From Carallia brachiata (Eukaryota; Streptophyta; Magnoliopsida; Malpighiales; Rhizophoraceae), in contig JADCRB010000072.1 of NCBI GenBank assembly GCA_021464245.1, positions 2,399,506-2,463,505 of the forward strand: a stretch of 64,000 bases of DNA, given 5' to 3'. A model generated the notes under the pieces. The model did not search any database. It worked only from the letters and a program-made list of their open reading frames with translations, and was not told where the DNA came from. Shown piece after piece: positions 12,801 to 23,838 of this stretch; the stretch's first letter is position 1; every line of letters starts with the position of its first letter. The translations under genes and the position numbers were made by a program.

Positions 12801-15047
12801 GAGGAACTCCTCATGTTCAGTGGTACAGCCTCTTTCAAAAGAGTTAGTTCTAAATGGGAAGGAAGACTGGACGTCTTGGGGTTCAAGAAGAGAGACTCTG
12901 CAGCATCTACACGGAGGGCCTCATCAACATGTGTCAATGCCAAGACTAGCCACTCAACAAGGACCATAATCTTTGTCCCCTTGATGCTCACATAAGCATA
13001 ATGCTTAACAACTTCTGTTCCCATCCCACTGGGTCTCTCAAGTGCTTCTGTAGTGCCATCCAAATCAATATCTCCTTCAATCAAAGCAAGTGAACGACAT
13101 ACCTTAAGCAAAGAAACTAGAACAGCAACTTTCTGTTCAACTTGCAGCTCTATGTTAGTACAACCAAGCTTATGATATGAAAACCCATTTTCCTTCTCAA
13201 TAGATCCTAGTGAGATGAAAGCAAGCATGGGAAATATACCATCCATATCAAGTTCTAGTAGAACTGGCAGAGCATAAGTGTTCAGGTTTGTGCGAAGCTT
13301 CGAAATCCCAGAAGCTAGTCCACACAAGAAAGGGGGCAGGCATTGCCCTCTGTAAAATGTATAACCCTGCTCAACACCATTGCTGTTCCAACACTCATCA
13401 CGCAAGTGCTCAAGAAAACATGTCAAGAATGTTGTTGCTGCACAACAAACATGTCATCAGCATATGCATGTGCCGTTTGGCGTAGCAGGTCAGGACACAT
13501 ATCCAGCATCGTCCTCGCTCCCAGCCTCTTGGTTAGTGACGCTAAAGGGACATATCTCCCTTTGCAACGTGGGCCAAGATGGAGAAGATCTAATGCAATC
13601 TTCTGCAAGAATGACTTTATTTTGTCACTGCCCTTTCCCCAACAAAGAGTTGATTGGATATCCAAATACAGATCGAAAATCATATGAACTTGTTTCACTG
13701 TTTGACTTAAAGGATCTTCCATGTTGTTCCATATGATCCTCAGGATTCTTGTCCCCAATTCCTCTGGGATTGGGACATAATTATTAGACAAATCAATAAC
13801 CTTACTTAACATTGAGGTCTTCATCTGTTGCAAACAAATTTGCAACACAGTCAATGCATGAAAATTAAAATGGCTGTCAATGGGGTTCTCACAATAGTCA
13901 CATAGCTCAGGCAAAATCTCATCATATAGAATTGTCTTAACAGAGGAACCATAACAACTATTTCCAGCACAGACATTCGTATTTAGATTTGATACAACAA
14001 AATGGGCATTAAGTACATTCCGCGAAACAGCGGTAAGAATACCTCTAATCAAGCAGAGCCTGCTTAAAACAGAAAAACTATGTATCTCAGAGGACAAATC
14101 CCCTTTAAACGGTACCTTTGAAATAACACTGCTACACTCAACTCCATTATCATTACCATGAAAACTACAAGTAGTTTGACCAAATATACCTTCAATGATA
14201 ACCAAACCAAGCTCCTGAGCGCTAAGACAAGCTTGCAAAGCAGAACAGAAGCTCACACCAGCAGCCACGAAACAATCCCTCGAGAAAACCATTGATTTCA
14301 ACACGTTCACTAAAACCCCAGAATTCTCACCATAACATTCAACTCTCCAACACCAAAACCAACAAAGCCACTAAATTTTACAGGGAACCGCTGCAGCAAG
14401 TAGTACAAACAAGACAAAGCCTCTTGACACTGCTCCATAACAATGGGGGACGGCCTAGCCCACTCATTCGTCTCGCAAACAACACTCTCCAGCCCCAAAA
14501 CGGCATCCCAAGCAACCAAAACCGCACAATCTTCAACAACCTTCACCAAGTACCCTAATTTGGGCATACCCATTATAGACAACGCCGCTCTCGACAAACA
14601 AAATCCTCTCTTTCCCAGATTCTTGCCCTCTACCCCATCACCATACTCCTCACAAAGCTGTCTAAAACACTTAAAAACCAAACTTTGCAACTCCCTGTCA
14701 CTGAGTTTCGATAAAGCCGAAACTAAAGTTCGATGCAGGGGCATAGAATTCTCTAGAAACATGATCCATACGTAGAACCTCGAGGCAGCCTCCAGAATTG
14801 ATGGGTCTTCATCTTTTAAGGATGATAGCAAATTGGTGAAAGAGGAAGTGAGATTCTTGACATGGGCTACTTGGGCATAAGCAGAAGTGAGGGAAATAAG
14901 GCGATTGAGTTCGTTGTAAAAAGGTATGGACTTAGGGTTTAAGGATAACGGAAACTTAGATAACGAGTCTGTGTAGGAGGAAGGGAAGATCACTGCGCTG
15001 TTTGTATATCGGTGCCTGTGTTGCAATGCTCGCCATTTTGCAGACAT
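6840..15047 (-). CDS. THADA: THADA/Trm732-like protein (DUF2428), four exons, two apparent 1-bp frameshifts
   Basis: Exons on the minus strand are 15047-11666, 11418-11147, 10221-9625 and 9291-6840. All three introns are GT-AG (247, 925 and 333 bp) and the joins keep frame: KE|VSLLLGT, DPR|LCKLTESW, FFHR|YPLLHPF. The ATG at 15047 starts MSAKWRALQHRHRYT, the conserved plant N-terminus as I recall it. The total is about 2,234 residues. The DUF2428 region lies roughly at residues 990-1290 and includes RRSAGIPAAFVALFLSEPEG; the rest looks like helical-repeat scaffold. In yeast, Trm732 partners Trm7 for 2'-O-methylation of tRNA position 32; the plant role is inferred from family. Exon 1 is broken near 14317 (VRILGF-stop instead of ILGVLVNVLK) and near 13452 (ADDMFVV instead of a DDDVCC-like reading), each repaired by one base. 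A partial copy at 51-55 kb lacks the first lesion. Either the assembly has two errors or the gene is newly broken. Confidence 0.9.
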
Positions 15048-15558
15048 CGGAAGGAAGTTGGCAGGTGGGGGCGGGCGCAGCGGCTATGGCTGATGGCGGC
15101 TGCGCAGTAGACGCCGGAGTTTGGGGAGAGGGATATGTTTAAGCCGTTAGGGCAAACCAACAGAAGCTTAGCGGACAGAGGCTTAAGCCCTTCCAGTTTG
15201 GGATTTGATCCTAAAAAGAAAAAGAGGATTCCTATTTTAAATTTAATTAAGTGTAATTTATTTATAATTTTATAATATATATTTAAATAAAATTAAATTA
15301 TAAATTAAATTTATTTATTAAAAAAAATAAAATTAATAAATATTTTAAAAAATTAATCGAAAGTCTCCAAAATTTAGTCTATAAAAAATAAAAATAATAA
15401 TAATAATAATAATAAATAAATTATTTTTGATAGTTAAAATAATAAATAACAAAATATAAACTTCTATTCCTTGGTGAAGTAGTATTCCTTTTACTTTACC
15501 GTTGGAATTTGAATGTTATCATAACTAAATTAAATGCAAATCTCCTCATAATTTTGTC
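15048..15558 (-). other. Upstream region of the THADA-like gene
   Basis: About 150 bp of GC-richer DNA (15050-15200) precedes the THADA-like ATG and probably holds the 5' UTR and core promoter. Beyond it the DNA turns AT-rich with an AAT microsatellite near 15390-15420. No TATA box could be assigned with confidence. Confidence 0.4.
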
Positions 15559-16637
15559 TAAAGATTTTATTTCACTCATCACGTTTTATTTTATTTTAAA
15601 TTTTATTCATAACGTTTTTTTCTTAAATTTAGTTCATAATATTACGTCCGTTAGTCTAATTTGATCCTTCCGTCCATAACGCCGTTAACTTTACTGACGT
15701 GACATAACAGAATTTGACACGTCAGCAATTTTTCCACATCAGCATGTCACGTCAACATCTGTTGCTGACGTAGTATAGGTGTAAAGGCTAATTTGACCTA
15801 TACGGATTCAAATTTATTTTAAATTTCACTCATAACGTTTTTTTGTTGTTAAAATTGGTTTATAACGTTATATCTTTTAGTCTAATTTGATCTTTTCGTA
15901 CATAACGTCGTTAACTCAGAAGATATGATGCGACGGAGTATGACACATCAATAATTTTCGTTTATATCAACATGTCACGTTTGCAGTAAAATTTTAAAAT
16001 TCAAACCAAACATTTATAATGAAAATCACACTTTATAAATTTAAACAAAATAAAAAATTAAAATTCATAAATATATATCTACTTGAATACTTTTATTTTT
16101 TTAGCAAAAAAAATAAATTAATAAAATTCAACAAAAGTCATTGTTATCTTTATTTTTAAATTTTTTTTTTCTGTTGTTATCACTATTTCCTCATTAAATT
16201 ATTGCCACCGCCTTCAACCACTATTAGCATTGTCAGTACGGAGTCATCTCTTTGGAAAAAATTAATGACGTATCAATTCTGTTACGCTATATTAGGGAAG
16301 TTAACGACGTTAGGTACGAAAAAATCAAATTAGACTAAAAGATATAACGATATGGGCTAATTTTAACCATAAAAAAACGTTATGGGTGAAAATACGGTGA
16401 AATATTGTGGGTCAAATTAGCCTTTATACTTATACCACGTCAGCAACAGTTGTTGACGTGAAAAAATTGTTGACGTGTCAAACTCCGTCATGCCATGTCA
16501 GCAGAGTTAACGACATTATGGACGGAAGGACCAAATTAGACTAACGAACGTAATGTTATGGATCAAATTTAACTAAAAAAAACGTTATGGGTGGTATTTA
16601 AAATAAAGTAAAACGTAATGGGTAAAATTGACCTTTA
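15559..16637. mobile_element. Foldback element with long, internally doubled inverted-repeat arms
   Basis: The left arm begins TAAAGATTTTATTTCACTCA and the right arm, read in reverse complement, begins TAAAGGTCAATTTTACCCAT. The two stay complementary for over 200 bp through CATAACGTTTTTTT, TTAGTCTAATTTG, CCGTCCATAACG and TGACACGTCAGCA. Each arm then contains a second, more diverged copy of the same unit (15785-15990 on the left, 16220-16440 on the right), giving the order A-B...B'-A'. The centre (about 15990-16220) is AT-rich with no reading frame. This is a non-autonomous foldback or MULE-like element. No clear target-site duplication was found, so the ends may be off by several bases. Confidence 0.75.
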
Positions 16638-17572
16638 TTCCTTATTTTATTGAGTAATGCTTTTTATCACCAATAAAAGTTCACGACATCAACTTGTTTT
16701 TAACAAACTGTTCGTGGATGTTTTATTTAAGAAAACTAAAAAATGTGAGTTTTTTTTTAAATTTAAGGTCTTGCTAAACATATTTAGGAAAAATTTTGGT
16801 GGATGGGATACGGTGGATGGAAAAGAGATGAAAATTTTTTTTTGTATAACCAGCCGATTTATTTGTGTAACGAAATGCTGAATTATTACAACGAAATTTG
16901 AAAGTATTTTTTATTTATTTTTTTGTTTGAGAAATTAAGTGTCTTGTTGTACAAATAAACTAGCTGGTTGCACAAAAAAAATTTCTTAATCTGTTCTCCG
17001 TCCACCGAATCCTATCCACATAACAGTGCTCATATATTTAAGATAACATTAAGTATTATTTAAAGTTTAAATCAAGTAAAAAAATTTTAAAAAAATATAA
17101 ATTTAATGTAGTACTAAATATATTTATGATGATGTTAAATACTATTTAAATTTTAATTCTTGAAAAAAAAAAAAGGGCAACTATTGCCTCCAAAGCCATT
17201 GGAACATTGTTAACTTCTTTTTCTTATGCTCTTCTCGTAATATTTGTTTGGTGATAAATAGCGTTGTCCTATTTTGTTTTATTTATTTTGCATCAAGAAT
17301 ACTCAAATTAGTTGAGGGCAAGAAGAGATGGTAATTATATCGCTGTGTTGGTTATTTTGCTACAATAAATAAAAATCTTTGTGCTTGCACAGCAAACAGC
17401 CTTTTAAATTTCATTTAACATAATTTTATAGAAAATATCAACTTTATTTGGATTACTTTAATGTAGACATCGTATGACCATTCATTACATATTCACAGTT
17501 TCCATTTAACTCTGCTCTTTCCGATACAAATTACTTCACATTCCATACTTCATTAATGATATATTTTTCTTT
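16638..17572. other. AT-rich 3' flank of receptor-kinase unit U1
   Basis: No gene is visible. The part near 17270-17340 (TTTTGCATCAAGAATA, then AATTAGTTGAGGGCAA) is a diverged copy of DNA found downstream of the other units at 36710-36750 and 58710-58750, so it belongs to the duplicated unit. Confidence 0.5.
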
Positions 17573-19963
17573 CTAGTTTTGGTGATCCACCACATATATT
17601 TCCTGATTCACCAGATGCTGCAGGGATATTGCGCGCAAAGAAAGGGGCAGCAATGGCCTGCGAACAAGAAGTTCCCGGCAGACATGTTGCATTGTTGGCC
17701 GCAATTTTGGGTTCGAACGGAGGCAAGTTAAAGCCAGTGCGACTACAACAACCACGTTCTGATCAACCAGACGATTTTGAGGTGGCGAGGGACGTGGATC
17801 CATTATATCTTTTAACATCATTTCTTGATTTCTTGGTTGCGTTAATAATGAAAGCCATTCTCCAGGATGTCTTCCCATCATGATTTCTAGTGCAACGACT
17901 CCAAAGCTATAAACATCACATTTTTCGTTCACAGCCATGGTGTAAGCAAGCTCTGGATTCAGAAAATTAAACAAAAGAAAAGCCCATCAGCAAAACCAAA
18001 TTGCTATGCTTTGTTACATAAACAGTCAAAAAGAGCCTTGATTTGATTCAATGTTGTTAATTTCAAAGTTTGCAATTTAAAAGCATCGGAAGTTTAATTA
18101 GTATCCTCAGAAAAAAAGCTAACCTGGAGCAATATAACCATGAGTGCCGACAAGCATGGTTTGATTGGAGGAATCCGGATAAAGAATTCTCGCAGTGCCA
18201 AAGTCAGAAACAAAAGCTTCCAACTCGGAGTTTAAGAGAATGTTACTACTTGAAATATCCCTATGAAGAATTGGCGGCTTGCAGTCATGATGCAAGTAAG
18301 ACAAAGCAGAAGCCATGCCTTTGATGATGCTGAATCTTTTGGTCCAGTCCAATTCTATAGCTAGAACATCATTTCTTAGAGCATAAAGCAAGCTTCCCCT
18401 TTCCATGTACTGATAAATCAGAAACATGGAACGTTTGTGTAAGCAGAATCCATGAAGTCTCACGATATTCTTGTGACGGATTTCTGTTAGGATTTTGGCC
18501 TCATTCCTGAAACACTTGTCAAAAACAGGCTCCTCTGCTTCTAATCGGTGGAGTTTCTTCAAGGCAACTACTTTGCCGGTTGGAAGTCGTGCCTTGTAGA
18601 CACTGCCAGAACCACCAGTCCCAATGCAATATTTGATGTCAAAATCCTCGGTTGCTTTTATAATGTCTTCAAACGCAATTTTGCCATCATAGTTCCAAAC
18701 GGAGAATATGTCTCCATTCTTGAAAGCTTTTGCCTCTTGTTGGGACTTCTTTTTCCGGCGAAGGCGCCAAAAGAGGCATATGCTTCCAAGAATCATCGAG
18801 GATGCAAGGAGCAAGAAAATAGGAAGGTATATGTATATGGGGGCAATGACTGATGGACTTAGACAGCTGACGCCTAGTTCCTGAATGAATAAATCCTTGT
18901 TACCATCAAAGTTAGAACTTGGTACGGACCTTAATTTGCACGGGATGTGACCTTCCAGAGAATTATTTTTAAAATAAACTTCATTAAAGAAAGCAAAAGT
19001 ATTGGGGATGATGCCAGTTATATTATTATAGCTTAGGTCCAGGTAATTTAACACTCCCTCCCCCAATATCATAACTTCAGAAGAAATGGATCCACTCAAT
19101 TTGTTTACCGAGAGGTTTAATCTCACAAGATTGAGGAGCTTACCAATTTCAGTGGGGATGTTGCTGGAAATTCTATTATGGGAAAGGTCCAAATAAGTCA
19201 GCGCAGTCAAATGACCTAAAGACATCGGAATTGTACCTCCGAGGTTGTTACTACTGATGTCTAACAGAACAAGATTTTTGAGTTTTCCTAGCGTATAAGG
19301 TATGCTGCCGTTGAGAAAATTAGAACCCAGGCCCAACCCTACAAGACTTGTCATGTCTCCGATTTCAGAAGGAATGGTACTACTGAATTCATTGGACTGC
19401 AAAAGCAGATGAGTAAGATTGGCCAGAAGAGCAAGAGCTGGCGGAATTGTTCCCTTGAGTTGGTTCCAAGAAACATCAAGCACCCGCAAATGAATGAGGT
19501 TTGCAAGAGAAAGTGGCAGCTCACCTGTAAAATGATTTGAGGCCAGGTGAAGCTCCTCAAGTTTCGTGAGAGCTCCAATCTGTTGCGGGATTTCTCCAGT
19601 TATTCCATGGCCTCGTACATCAAGAAGAAACAGGTTTGGGAAGCAGGAAAAATTCATTCTGTGAAACTTAGATCCCACATATGTGAGGATCTCGTCAGGA
19701 CGTGGATTTATCTGCGTGACGCTTCCAACATCGTTGCAAGTTATACCTGGCCACCAGCAATGGCTTCTCGTGTCGTTAACACCGTAATAAACGCTCCACC
19801 ACCCACTATCGAGCATGGCCTCTGCTTCTTGTCTTAGCGACGATGAATCAAATGCAGTGGCTGACAAAACTGGCACGCACAGATTAGGATTAACAAACAC
19901 AAAAGTACAAATGAAGGTAGTCCAAGCTACAATCGTAATGGAAATGGTGATATGGAATGACAT
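17573..19963 (-). CDS. LRR receptor-like kinase U1 (MIK2-like, LRR-XII type), intact
   Basis: Two exons, 19963-18124 and 17952-17573, split by a 171-bp GT-AG intron in kinase subdomain VIII (GYIAP|ELAY), give 739 residues. The order is: signal peptide (about 1-35); an N-cap with a cysteine pair ([14 protein letters not shown]); about nine LRRs (105-345) with LxxLxLxxNxLxGxIP spacing; a membrane helix at 377-398 followed by RLRRKKK; and a kinase domain from about 442. Catalytic features are present: glycine loop GTGGSGSV (448-455), VALKK lysine (469), HRD (567-569, RD type) and DFG (587-589). [11 protein letters not shown] and VSDFGTAR resemble Arabidopsis At1g35710/At4g08850 (MIK2) relatives, receptors of peptide and damage signals at the plasma membrane. 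The ligand is unknown. This is the only array member without a visible lesion. The 23-bp CGCG-box block lies 0.5 kb upstream. Confidence 0.93.
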
Positions 19964-20454
19964 GATGGGTTCTGCACTTATATTATCAGGTTAAGTTTGG
20001 ATTAAAACAAGTCGATTGCTCTCGTGCCTCACTAAATATAGGCAATAGTAGTATTGGGTCAACGAGTCAATCGACTGACCTTGGCTGTGACACGTCGCCA
20101 CACTTGATGCAAGTGGACCTGAGGAGTTGTTTTTTTTCCAATTCTGCTTGGACAGAAATTCTGCGGGTGATTTCTTAGATTCTTCCGCGACCATGGCCAG
20201 CAGTGTACACATACACAAAATCAAATGGAAAAAATTATAGCATAGGAAGATTTATGTCCAATTTTTTGTCAGAATACAATAATTTTTTGATTTTTTATAA
20301 TTATTATGATACTTTTTATAATAAAAAATATTTTTTATTATAAAAAATATTATGATCGTTATACAAAGTTGATACCTAATTATATTCGAACAAAATTTTA
20401 AGAATAAATGTTTTTGATGTTGTATTAGTGCTCAATACAAATACAAGTGAAAAT

Positions 20455-20477
20455 GATGGAAACCGCGTTTAGACTAG
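20455..20477 (-). promoter_or_regulatory. Conserved upstream block with CGCG box, unit U1
   Basis: A 23-bp block beginning GATGGAAACCGCGTTTAGAC on the plus strand occurs identically upstream of all four receptor units. It includes CGCG at 20464-20467 in the context ACGCGG (minus strand), which fits the VCGCGB site bound by CAMTA factors. The position is about 0.5 kb before the U1 ATG. Conservation may simply reflect shared ancestry; a regulatory role is inferred. Confidence 0.45.
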
Positions 20478-20850
20478 TAGTGGGATACTGGGATATATAA
20501 TCGGAGACTTGCAACTTTTTGGACTTGACCCAAGCGCAGGTAGTACATGTTTGCGGGTCTGTCGTTGGTATACAAGTCATGGCAACGTTGTTGTACAAGG
20601 ACCTGTCAAAGTTCCAAAACCAAGCTCCACGCTAGGGTCATTGAATGTGCAAGAGCTATTTAGTTTGACCCGTGCGAGTTAATGTGGACGAGATTTCCTG
20701 AGCTCTCTCTATACTAAAAACTTCTGGTTAGTTGGGTACGCGAAAAGACAATAAATTGTCTTTTCCAATGAAAAATCAGAAGTTTTATGTTTAGCACTTT
20801 TTGAATTGTGGAGATGGTAAGGTCTCGTAAAGGGAGTGGAACATTGATGG

Positions 20851-21880
20851 TTGGACAGATTCAGAAAAAATGTTTAGGGATGTAAATTTTATATTTATAA
20901 ATATAGTGACAACAATTATAAAATTAAAATATATGATAAAATAAAAGTTATATTAATTATTTAGAGTAATAAATATTATAATAATATCTTATTTGTTTTA
21001 ATGTTTTAAACTTCTAATAAAATTGAATGTATTTTTAATATAAGTAATTATTTAATTATTTGGTTATTTATTTATAATGAGATTGTATAATAACTTTTTT
21101 ATTATGTTCATTGCAAAAACAAAATAAAAATTATTTATTATAACTGTTATATCTAATAAAATTGATTAACGAATACACTTTGGATATAGAAAACATCCTC
21201 ACATTTTTTTTCTCTTTTAATAATGTCCATTGCAAATAATTATTTTCATTAATACCAAAATATTTTAAGAATATCATTGGTGTCTATATAAGAAAATTTT
21301 ATTCATATTTTTAAAATAAATGAAAATAATTTTAATAAATGCATAGCGAATGAGAGTCCAAAGAGAAAAAAATAATTTTGAGAGAAGCAAACCAGTTGTT
21401 ATTCAAAAGAAAAAAAAAACAAAAAGACATCAAAAGGGGGCTTTGGTTTTTTCATAATTTTAAAATAATTGAAAATGATTTTAATATATGCACAACATAT
21501 GAGAATCGAAAGAAAAAAAATTGATTTTGAGACAGGCAAAGGGGCTTGGTTTTTTCATAATTTTAAAATAATTTTAATAAATGTATAACATTTGAGAATC
21601 CAAAGAAAAAAAAAAACAAAAGAAGAAGAAGAAGATGATAATTTTGAGATAAGCAAAGCAGTTATTATTTAAAAGAACAACAGAGAACAAAAAACCAAAA
21701 AGAGAAAAAACCAAATTGAAATGTGGTTTTAAAGGCTCGAACCTGCGAAGTTTGAGGAAGGACAAAATGAGATTTGTCACTGAATTAAGTGACAATTACT
21801 GTTCAACTGTGCCTAAATATGTATATAACTTAAAAGTTCAGGAGGGACAACTCTCCCGATCATGCGCTAGATCCGTCCTA
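20851..21880. mobile_element. About 1-kb insertion in the U1 upstream flank, unclassified
   Basis: Compared with the paralogous flank of U4 (63030-63050), the U1 flank matches up to about GGAACATTGATGG at 20850 and resumes at GGTCTCATTTTCTGAAG at 21880. About 1,030 bp is extra. The insert begins near TTGGACAGATTCAG and ends near GATCCGTCCTAAGG. It is AT-rich, noncoding, and contains three diverged direct repeats. No clear terminal repeat or target duplication was found, so its class is unknown. Confidence 0.5.
21300..21690. repeat. Three diverged tandem copies of a roughly 110-bp unit
   Basis: The unit carries ATAATTTTAAAATAATT, then GAATCCAAAGAAAAAA, then TTTTGAGATAAGCAAA. It recurs at about 21300-21400, 21455-21540 and 21560-21665 with substitutions and small indels. 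It lies inside the 1-kb insertion. Confidence 0.55.
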
Positions 21881-22210
21881 AGGTCTCATTTTCTGAAGCA
21901 CCAAAAAAAACATCAATCAAAACCACTCCAAGTTTACCTGCTGTGATAATTATGAAAAGGATAGAATAAATTGTCTTTTTTAAGGAAAAGCCATTGATTT
22001 CTCTTCTAATGTTACGTGATCAATAAATATTTTTTTTCTTTTTTTTTAAAATTTAAATTTTTGATTGAAAATTGTCAAATTCTTTTCATTCTTATATTTC
22101 TATTAGTATTCTGAATGTTAAAAAATTAATAATTTTTAATATAAATTAAAAAATATTATTTTTTATTATAAATATTATCAATTTTATACAAATCTAGATA
22201 TCAATATTTT

Positions 22211-23640
22211 TGATAGGTTCAATATTTACATAAGTTTATGCATCATTTTTATATATATTTGGATAATTTAACTATGTAAATATTGTGAATTGTGGTAAAT
22301 TCTACTTCGGTTGCTTGTTTTATACTTTGTAGGACAATTGGACATAACCGAAGTAATTGACGCTTGGAAAAAGGAACCTATCGGGTTTGAAGGAGTAGAA
22401 ACAAGCCGAGCACCAAAGAACCGAACCAAAAGTTTGGTTGGAAAGCTAATATGTGGTCAGTTCGGGTAGAATTTCACAGCTTTGCGCACTGCTCGGTATT
22501 TCAGCCATAACTTCCTCTACACAACTCAATTGATGATTCTTAAGCCGAATCGAAGCTAAGAGATAAAACTACAACTTTTCTGTTTTGACAAACTTCGGAT
22601 TCTGCGTGGAAGGGGTCGAAATTTGGGCCCGTAGATTCAGGGTCAAAACTGTCCAGAAAATTTATAAATCCTTTTCCGACTCGAATTTGGACTCTTTAGG
22701 GCTTATTTGAGGGGACTATAAATACGAAAGTTACAGCAGAGTTAGAGGACTTTTGGAGGCTATTCTTTGAGACACAAGACAGAGAAAAAGCGTAGAGAGC
22801 GAAGAGGAGAGGAGCATAAGGGAGGAACACGAAGACATCGGAAACGAGTTTTTCGATTCCTTTTCTTTCCCTTCTTTTTCTTTTGAACTTAAATGATATT
22901 AGATATTTTTTTATCTTTGGTTTTTAGCATGAGTAGGTAGAACCCTAAACTAGGGCGAAAGGGATGTAGCCTAGTTTAGGGTTGGATTATTTGATTTTGT
23001 GGATGTTTAGATGTTCTTTTGATTTTATTGCAATTATCAGTTGAGAACTCGATTTGATTTATCTATTTTGTTCTTAAATATACTTTTGTGCCTGGCCATC
23101 ATGAAAGTAGTCATAGGATTTGTGTTGAGATCGACAGATGAGATACAATCATGCACTAGATAGATAAACATATGAATTTTGAGTCAGACATGAGATAAGT
23201 TTATATGATGTCATTATAAATTCTCTGTTCTTAATGGGTTTAATCTACTTTGTGTGAGTTCGAGAGAAGATCATAAATAGATTGAATACGGTTAGGGTTG
23301 CTTGACAAAGAACACTAACTAAAGAAGAGGAATTGACATTCAAATCATTAATCCACAAAATTCATGTAATTTAGCCCATTCTAGGTGAAAACCCATAGCC
23401 CTGGTACCCTCTATCTTGTTTAGTTTTAATTAATCCTGCCTTTGATTTTTTATTAGTTAAATTCCTTAATTTTTAGTTTAATAATTCTGCTTCTCATTAA
23501 TTTTCTCAACATAAAACTTTCAGTTTGAATAATTTAAATCATAATTAATTCTTTGTTCCCTTGGGTTCGACACCTGGAGTATTCACCAGGATTTTATTAC
23601 TACGATCGGCCCTGTACGCTTGCAGGATTTTACCCGGTCA
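22211..23640 (+). repeat. 5' LTR of the Athila-like element
   Basis: 1430-bp LTR starting TGATAGGTTCAATATTT and ending TTTTACCCGGTCA. It differs from the 3' LTR by a handful of indels, for example CAACTCAATTGATGATT here against CAACTCAGAATTAGATG there, near 22525 and 29085. Confidence 0.93.
22717..22724 (+). promoter_or_regulatory. TATA box of the Athila-like 5' LTR
   Basis: TATAAATA follows GAGGGGAC in the 5' LTR; the same sequence is at 29281-29288 in the 3' LTR. It is the best candidate for the LTR promoter; the transcription start would lie roughly 30 bp downstream. Confidence 0.5.
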
Positions 23641-23646
23641 AGTTTT

Positions 23647-23663
23647 TGGCGCCGTTGCCGGGG
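23647..23663 (+). other. Primer-binding site, tRNA-Asp type
   Basis: TGGCGCCGTTGCCGGGG lies 6 bp inside the 5' LTR and is complementary to the 3' end (including CCA) of plant tRNA-Asp(GTC). This primer choice is characteristic of Athila-type elements. Confidence 0.85.
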
Positions 23664-23838
23664 AACGAAGCATTAATTGTGATTTTTGTTATTTTTGCTT
23701 ATTTTATTTTATTATTATTAGTATTATTATTATTATTTTTTTTTTTTTTTAGTTTTTAGTTTTAGCTTAGCTTTAGTTTTAATTATTTAGTTTACGTTTT
23801 TGGTTTACTTGTTATTTTTTCGTGATTGTAGGTAGTGC

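Noticed and set aside
12775..13736. Plus-strand frames of 60-118 codons opposite THADA exon 1
   Set aside because: They are mirror frames of a conserved coding exon, with no supporting motif or splice structure.
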